DNA of 40,787 nt, taken from assembly GCF_002104455.1 (NCBI RefSeq), contig NZ_NBOC01000025.1, positions 1 to 40,787 on the forward strand. The letters are read 5' to 3'. The notes under the pieces were generated by a model that searched no databases, was not told where the DNA came from, and worked only from the letters and a program-made list of their open reading frames with translations. This DNA comes from Colwellia chukchiensis (GTDB lineage Bacteria; Pseudomonadota; Gammaproteobacteria; Enterobacterales; Alteromonadaceae). The position numbers and the translations under genes are program-made. Position 1 is the first letter of the stretch, and each line of letters opens with the position of its first letter. Positions 37,301-40,787 of this stretch are shown piece after piece.

Positions 37301-37389
37301 GCTTTAAAGAGCAGTTTTCCTGTACCCCAAAACAGTTCCAACAGCAATATCAAGCCGAGCAGCGACCATCAAGTTCAGAGCAAACCTGA
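34369..37389 (+). CDS. Membrane hybrid histidine kinase with receiver and AraC DNA-binding domain
   Basis: A 1006-residue one-protein signalling system. About nine membrane helices (residues ~8-310) replace the usual periplasmic sensor. Then come a PAS-like domain (~345-460), a kinase with phospho-acceptor His483 in NISHEFRTPL, an HATPase domain with DTGIGI and GVGIGLSL, a receiver domain (ILVIEDN, phospho-acceptor Asp779 in CDIMLTGIDG, Lys in YLSKPFN), and a C-terminal AraC helix-turn-helix pair (~905-1000). The kinase and DNA-binding output are fused as in Bacteroidetes hybrid two-component systems but without the propeller sensor, which lies in the neighbouring convergent gene. The start is TTG at 34369 with TAGGG upstream. 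The last 15 bp overlap that gene's 3' end. Confidence 0.92.
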   Translation: MQLTNKTLLAVIIALTLLPYGLSNTALSVVQPWLKTAPLLLLQVLSFSFVFSRYLQIKIRPLKLFWQFITLALFTALLANLLFSFNVIEYKPLLRDFFTLCSYFFILLAIEANPHITERRKNRQLGSLFAAVFFTLTCFSYLVLLPFEFTDNIADKVASAQLFHLLISALIFIRVAINGYHVNNQYWRQLYGLLAFAAAAILIKNALAYFNYWIPYSLPNDVLTLLILIPYAAVIFAANNALKPPTQTEDISVTSAPELYLISLILTAIILHFIGYELALHYHIESWLQTFLLAIWLAIAFSLLTHLIYTKNALLHNNQQLVARQKLAQQTLVKLNQSLTDAMLNSEEKAIVNASSNAILTTSTDGTVLSANPAAVQLFQCLEADIIASNVSKFFASDDQMHYFFDFKSNIYTLQRKDNGISIECSASRKDGTKFPVQAELQWAEREQQPLVVITFINLTARKRAEQQALDLKDKFIANISHEFRTPLTIINGILDKYLLNADSEKEGKELQTAKRNGLRLVRMVEQLLELSRLADNPQLTMSTYRLHTLMAMPADSFTRLASQNNLALSCEIPKDIWLDCDAQAFEKVIFNLIANAIKYTPAGGKIQVIAFKDGDNFTLDIIDTGIGIKPSSQAKIFERFQRADDEKNHGVFGVGIGLSLVNELVKAHHWHINVVSEYNQGSKFSLTIPCAPAIEEERLTPSSISKSEVSSLLLEQQKANQSSSSKHQKVILVIEDNYDMQVHIKQVIDHSHHCLLANSGEQGLTLAQEYLPDLIVCDIMLTGIDGFTVLEQLKSQELTAHIPVILLTARSDLDSRLHGLDLQADEYLSKPFNQQELLTRISNLITGREQLQQSYLSHFQKGQQNSRKANSFNNVAELAQSSDNDSSLDAKFIEKLETVTAKMYMNTDLDIMQLAEQMTMSERQLQRKIKALLGITPNNFIKEFRLKKAKALLQSGTQIGRIALDVGFSSQTYFGRCFKEQFSCTPKQFQQQYQAEQRPSSSEQT

Positions 37390-40300
37390 TTTCACCACTA
37401 ACTGCGCTTTTACGCTTGATAAGCTGTTCGCTTGCATTAAGGCTAAATAATCGAATGATGTTGACTTAGGCCCACACAGACCTAACCAAGCTAGTTGTGG
37501 GTCTTGTTCTGCAAACGCAAGTGCCTGCTCAATAAGCACACTGATTTGATCCCAGTTTAAACCTAACGGGTTATCACGACTAAATGGGAAATATGCATAG
37601 GCCATATTAATTGTCTTTAGATCGGTAACTAGGCCTGCAAAACGCGTTGCTAGTCTTGTGGCTAGCTCACTCGCATTATTATCTTTTTCGTAGCCGATAA
37701 TGGCAAAAGTATCATCAGACCAACGAATCACTAAGTCATCGCTATTACGCGTATAGAGCAGTAAATCCGTAAGATTAATCAATTGACTATCACTAAACTC
37801 AGCAAAGTCACTCACTTTAACCATCAAAATATAAAGCCGAGGTAATAGATCGCGTTGCACTGGCAGTAAGTTTTGGTGCATTTGCTTCATAAGTTGGCTC
37901 GTTTGCTCAATATAAATATCTAAATAACGCCGACTTTTCACGCCAGTGACTTTATCTACGATAGCCGCTTTTTCTAGCTGTTTATTAGCTTGTGCTAATG
38001 CCAGATTTTGAGTTTTAAACTTATCAGTTTTTTCTTTTACCTGCTGCGCTAAATATAGCTTTTGCTGCTGTTCAAGGATCAGTTTACGATTTAAAAAGCG
38101 CGAATAAATCAGTATCGTGAATGCAATCAGTACAGTATATAAAAGATAGGCCCACCAAGTCTGCCAGGGTGCTGGATTAACAGTTATATCGAGCTCTAGG
38201 CTTGGTTCGCTCCAGAGACTATCGCTATTGGCCGCTTTTATTTGCAAACGATAATTACCCGCCGGCAAATTGGTATAAGTTGCGCGTCGAGATTTGCCCG
38301 CATCTAGCCATTGCTGATCAAAGCCTAGCAACCGATATTGGTAGTGGGTTGACTCTGGGCTCGCGTAATTTAAGCCAATATATTCAAAGGTAATTAATTG
38401 ATGGTCATATGCAAGCGTTAAGTGCGTTAACTTGGCTAGCTCGGTTGGCAAAGACATAGCTTCATTTACCTTAACAATATTGGTTAACCTAACGCTTGGT
38501 GCAGGTGGTTTTTGATTAACATTACCAGGCATTATGCTATTAAAGCCCTTACCTGAGCCAAAATAGAGTGTATGGTCTAAGCCTTTAAAAATGGCGGAAT
38601 GGGTAAACTCTAAGTCAACTAAACCATGGGTAAGATCAAAATGTTTAAAGCGACCATCTCGCGGAGAGTAGCGTGATATGCCTTTGCTCGTACTTAGCCA
38701 AATATCACCATAATCATCCTGGGTAATGCCATAAACTGTCATGCTTTTCATGCCATCTTTACTATTTAGGTGTTTAAAATTGAACTGACCATTTTTTCTG
38801 TCCTCGACTGATAAAATATTAAGGCCACCTGCTTGCGTTCCTACCCACAGATTATTGTCGCTATCAAATGCCATGGTCCAGCTAAGATCGCTTGATAAAC
38901 TATTAGGATTTGTCGCTTGGTGGTTAATATGCTGAAACTTTTCTAGACTCGGCTCAAAGCGACTTAACCCGCCACCAAACGTTGCTAGCCAAATAAAGCC
39001 TTCATCATCGACTAAAAGTTGCAATACATGATCACTACTTGGCCCCTGTGTTGGGAAGTTTTCATTGGCAGGGTAACGAATAAAACTGCCATCGGCATTG
39101 AGCTTATTAATACCTTTATGAAAGGTAGATACCCAAATATTGCCCTGCTGATCTTTAATAATGTCTGTGATGCTATTGGCAGAAATCGTCGCTGGATTTT
39201 TTTCATCATGACGGAACGCTCGAATAGCATGGGTTGTAAGATCAACCATAAAAAGACCATTCGAGCGAGTGCCTACCCATAACAAGTTATTATCGGCAAA
39301 TAGGGTCATTACGCGAAATTCGGCGAAGTGTTCACTAAAATCTGTGGCAGTAATCGTTTGATCTGATAGGGATAATTGATAAATCCAGCCACTATAGGCA
39401 CTGAAAATAATATGCTGCTCATCAATCTGAGCAAAGCTTGTGATGTTAAAGTTTTTTAGCTGTGGCTGTGTTTGTGCGCTATATTGGCGAAACGTCGCCA
39501 TATTAGGATCCCAACGGTTAACGCCGCTAAAAGTACCTATCCACATCATCTTATTATTATCTTCAAAAAAGGTGATAATAAAGTCGTTACTTAAACTATA
39601 AGGATTATTGGCAGCATGACGGTAACGAGTAAAGTCATGAGTTTGATGATTATAAATTGATAGCCCGTTATCGGTCGCTATCCAAATGGCATGTTCAGCG
39701 TCTTGATAAAGACTAGTGATGGCATTACTGGTTAATGAGCACTCTTGATTAGCATTAAAAGTATAATGCTGCACATCTGCATTAGCTAACGTGACTCGAA
39801 ACAAACCATTATCAACGGTGCCTATCCAAACATTATTTTGCTTGTCGACAAGTAGACTACTAATAAATTGGTAACTTTCTGAGTCAATATTATCAAGGTG
39901 GATTGCTCGCTTAAAACTGCCGCTATGATCAAATACAGAAATACCCCCGCCATGCGTGCCAACCCAAATTTCATTGCCGTTAACCTCTGCAATGGCATGA
40001 ATAGTATTGTGCGTTAAACCATTTTCATGCTCAGCGGCTTGAACAATTTGTTTTACTTGCCATTGTCCAGCGCGCTGCGTTATTAAATTTATGCCCTTTT
40101 CAGTACCAACCCAAATTTGTCCCTGGCTATCTTCAAAAATGGCATTAACAATATCGTTACTCAGTGCTAGATCAGCGCTCTTACTGCTAAAATGCATAAA
40201 ATCTTGGCTTGCTGGGCGGTATAAATTGATGCCCCCGCCAAACGTGCCGACCCAAAGCTTTTCTCGACTATCGATAACAATACGGCTGATAACATCTGAG

Positions 40301-40539
40301 CTAAGAGAATTGGTTTTAGACGCATCATGATGAAAACTGACAACTTGATGCCCATCAAACCTGTCTAAGCCCTCAGAAGAGCCAAACCACATAAACCCAT
40401 ACTGATCTTGGGCCATGGTGCGAACAAAGTTATAAGACATGGGGTTGTCAACACCAAAGTTTTTAAATAATTTGACTTCCTGACTAAGACAATTAAACGC
40501 CAAAAGGCTAATAATAAGAAGGGTAAATTTATTCTTCAC
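37375..40539 (-). CDS. Periplasmic two-component-type propeller / Y_Y_Y protein with degenerate GGDEF
   Basis: A 1054-residue sensor. A signal peptide (about 1-19) precedes some thirteen Reg_prop repeats (WVGT-like blades, e.g. LWVGTFGGGINLYRP) that should form two seven-bladed propellers. A Y_Y_Y domain (~720-795), one membrane helix (~800-822), a coiled coil and a C-terminal GGDEF-fold domain (~870-1035) follow. The domain begins DKVTGVKSRR, but the GGDEF signature reads SDDTF (941-945), so it is probably not an active diguanylate cyclase. The start is GTG at 40539 without a ribosome site; the IS256-type element begins within a few bases, so the native 5' region was likely lost. Confidence 0.9.
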   Translation of the reverse strand: MKNKFTLLIISLLAFNCLSQEVKLFKNFGVDNPMSYNFVRTMAQDQYGFMWFGSSEGLDRFDGHQVVSFHHDASKTNSLSSDVISRIVIDSREKLWVGTFGGGINLYRPASQDFMHFSSKSADLALSNDIVNAIFEDSQGQIWVGTEKGINLITQRAGQWQVKQIVQAAEHENGLTHNTIHAIAEVNGNEIWVGTHGGGISVFDHSGSFKRAIHLDNIDSESYQFISSLLVDKQNNVWIGTVDNGLFRVTLANADVQHYTFNANQECSLTSNAITSLYQDAEHAIWIATDNGLSIYNHQTHDFTRYRHAANNPYSLSNDFIITFFEDNNKMMWIGTFSGVNRWDPNMATFRQYSAQTQPQLKNFNITSFAQIDEQHIIFSAYSGWIYQLSLSDQTITATDFSEHFAEFRVMTLFADNNLLWVGTRSNGLFMVDLTTHAIRAFRHDEKNPATISANSITDIIKDQQGNIWVSTFHKGINKLNADGSFIRYPANENFPTQGPSSDHVLQLLVDDEGFIWLATFGGGLSRFEPSLEKFQHINHQATNPNSLSSDLSWTMAFDSDNNLWVGTQAGGLNILSVEDRKNGQFNFKHLNSKDGMKSMTVYGITQDDYGDIWLSTSKGISRYSPRDGRFKHFDLTHGLVDLEFTHSAIFKGLDHTLYFGSGKGFNSIMPGNVNQKPPAPSVRLTNIVKVNEAMSLPTELAKLTHLTLAYDHQLITFEYIGLNYASPESTHYQYRLLGFDQQWLDAGKSRRATYTNLPAGNYRLQIKAANSDSLWSEPSLELDITVNPAPWQTWWAYLLYTVLIAFTILIYSRFLNRKLILEQQQKLYLAQQVKEKTDKFKTQNLALAQANKQLEKAAIVDKVTGVKSRRYLDIYIEQTSQLMKQMHQNLLPVQRDLLPRLYILMVKVSDFAEFSDSQLINLTDLLLYTRNSDDLVIRWSDDTFAIIGYEKDNNASELATRLATRFAGLVTDLKTINMAYAYFPFSRDNPLGLNWDQISVLIEQALAFAEQDPQLAWLGLCGPKSTSFDYLALMQANSLSSVKAQLVVKSGLL

Positions 40540-40542
40540 GAA

Positions 40543-40787
40543 GGTAGTGTTTAGAAATCTGTGTCATTTCAGTATTATTAATAAAATAGGAGTGACACAT
40601 GACTCAATCTTTCGACTTCAACAAGGCATTAGCTGAACTTCAATCTGGTAAAGGTTTAACAGGTGAAGATGGTGTTTTAACACCGCTTATCAAGCAATTA
40701 ACCGAAGCCGCTTTAAAAGCGGAGCTAGAACAACACTTAGGAGCAGATCCCGAGCCTAATCGTAAGAACGGTACAAGTAAGAAAACC
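40543..40787 (+). mobile_element. IS256-family insertion sequence, left end (partial)
   Basis: The putative left terminal repeat begins near 40543 (GGTAGTGTTTAGAAATCTGT) and is followed by the transposase start; the right end lies outside the window. Inside it, TGTGTCA (40560-40566) pairs with TGACACA (40593-40599) over the transposase start. The exact boundary and any 8-9 bp target duplication cannot be confirmed without the other end. Confidence 0.75.
40599..40787 (+). CDS. IS256-family transposase, N-terminal fragment
   Basis: The first 63 codons of a mutator-type DDE transposase, cut off by the window edge. The text ...LTPLIKQLTEAALKAELEQHL, then RKNGTSKKT, is typical of the IS256 N-terminus. 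AGGAG (40588-40592) precedes the ATG, but the start region can fold into a hairpin. Confidence 0.9.
   Translation, partial: MTQSFDFNKALAELQSGKGLTGEDGVLTPLIKQLTEAALKAELEQHLGADPEPNRKNGTSKKT

Noticed and set aside
37375-38000. Active diguanylate cyclase
   Set aside because: The GGDEF signature is SDDTF; only the fold is supported.
40543-40787. IS256 element as the source of the 270-bp repeats
   Set aside because: Its end (GGTAGTGTTTAG...) is unlike the TTGATCTTTC ends of the repeats.

Overview
The window looks like chromosomal DNA from a marine gammaproteobacterium of the Alteromonadales, probably a Colwellia/Thalassotalea-like member of the Colwelliaceae. This is inferred from AT-rich DNA, Enterobacteria/Vibrio-like FadR, NhaB and DsbB, a Pseudomonas-type PsrA next to NagZ, a large TonB-dependent receptor, a TPR-sulfotransferase and a BCCT osmolyte carrier. 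No tRNA, rRNA, CRISPR array or prophage was seen.

Region 1 (1-8857): an operon-like triad prkA-yeaH-spoVR (Ser kinase, VWA/DUF444 protein, SpoVR), associated with stationary-phase and starvation physiology, then convergent fadR and divergent nhaB-dsbB. The order spoVR(ycgB)-fadR-nhaB-dsbB matches E. coli. The fadR terminator lies inside the last codons of spoVR. Region 2 (8858-16110): two diverged copies of a ~270-bp element with terminal inverted repeats and YTAG ends sit in two convergent gene gaps. Between them are a frameshifted SLC13-type anion transporter, nagZ, psrA with a candidate PsrA box, an orphan promoter-plus-terminator unit that looks like a ~95-nt sRNA gene, an ACE-like M2 peptidase lipoprotein, and a DUF1707/LiaF-like protein.

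Region 3 (16111-24799): an NRAMP-like transporter that has lost the metal-binding motifs, a BCCT transporter, and a TonB-dependent receptor followed by a TPR-sulfotransferase. Region 4 (24800-34077): an RND efflux permease/adaptor operon with a divergent TetR regulator and a perfect 11-bp inverted-repeat operator candidate, then pgi, a YgjP-type metallopeptidase, and a divergent EamA transporter/LysR pair.

Region 5 (34369-40787): a membrane hybrid histidine kinase-receiver-AraC protein and a periplasmic double-propeller/Y_Y_Y protein with a degenerate GGDEF domain. They converge and overlap by 15 bp, as if a one-protein hybrid sensor had been split in two. The start codon of the propeller gene abuts the left end of an IS256-family element that runs off the window.

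The most novel signal is the ~270-bp element. Its two copies differ strongly in sequence but keep the same stems through several compensatory base-pair changes, which suggests a selected RNA or single-stranded DNA structure.
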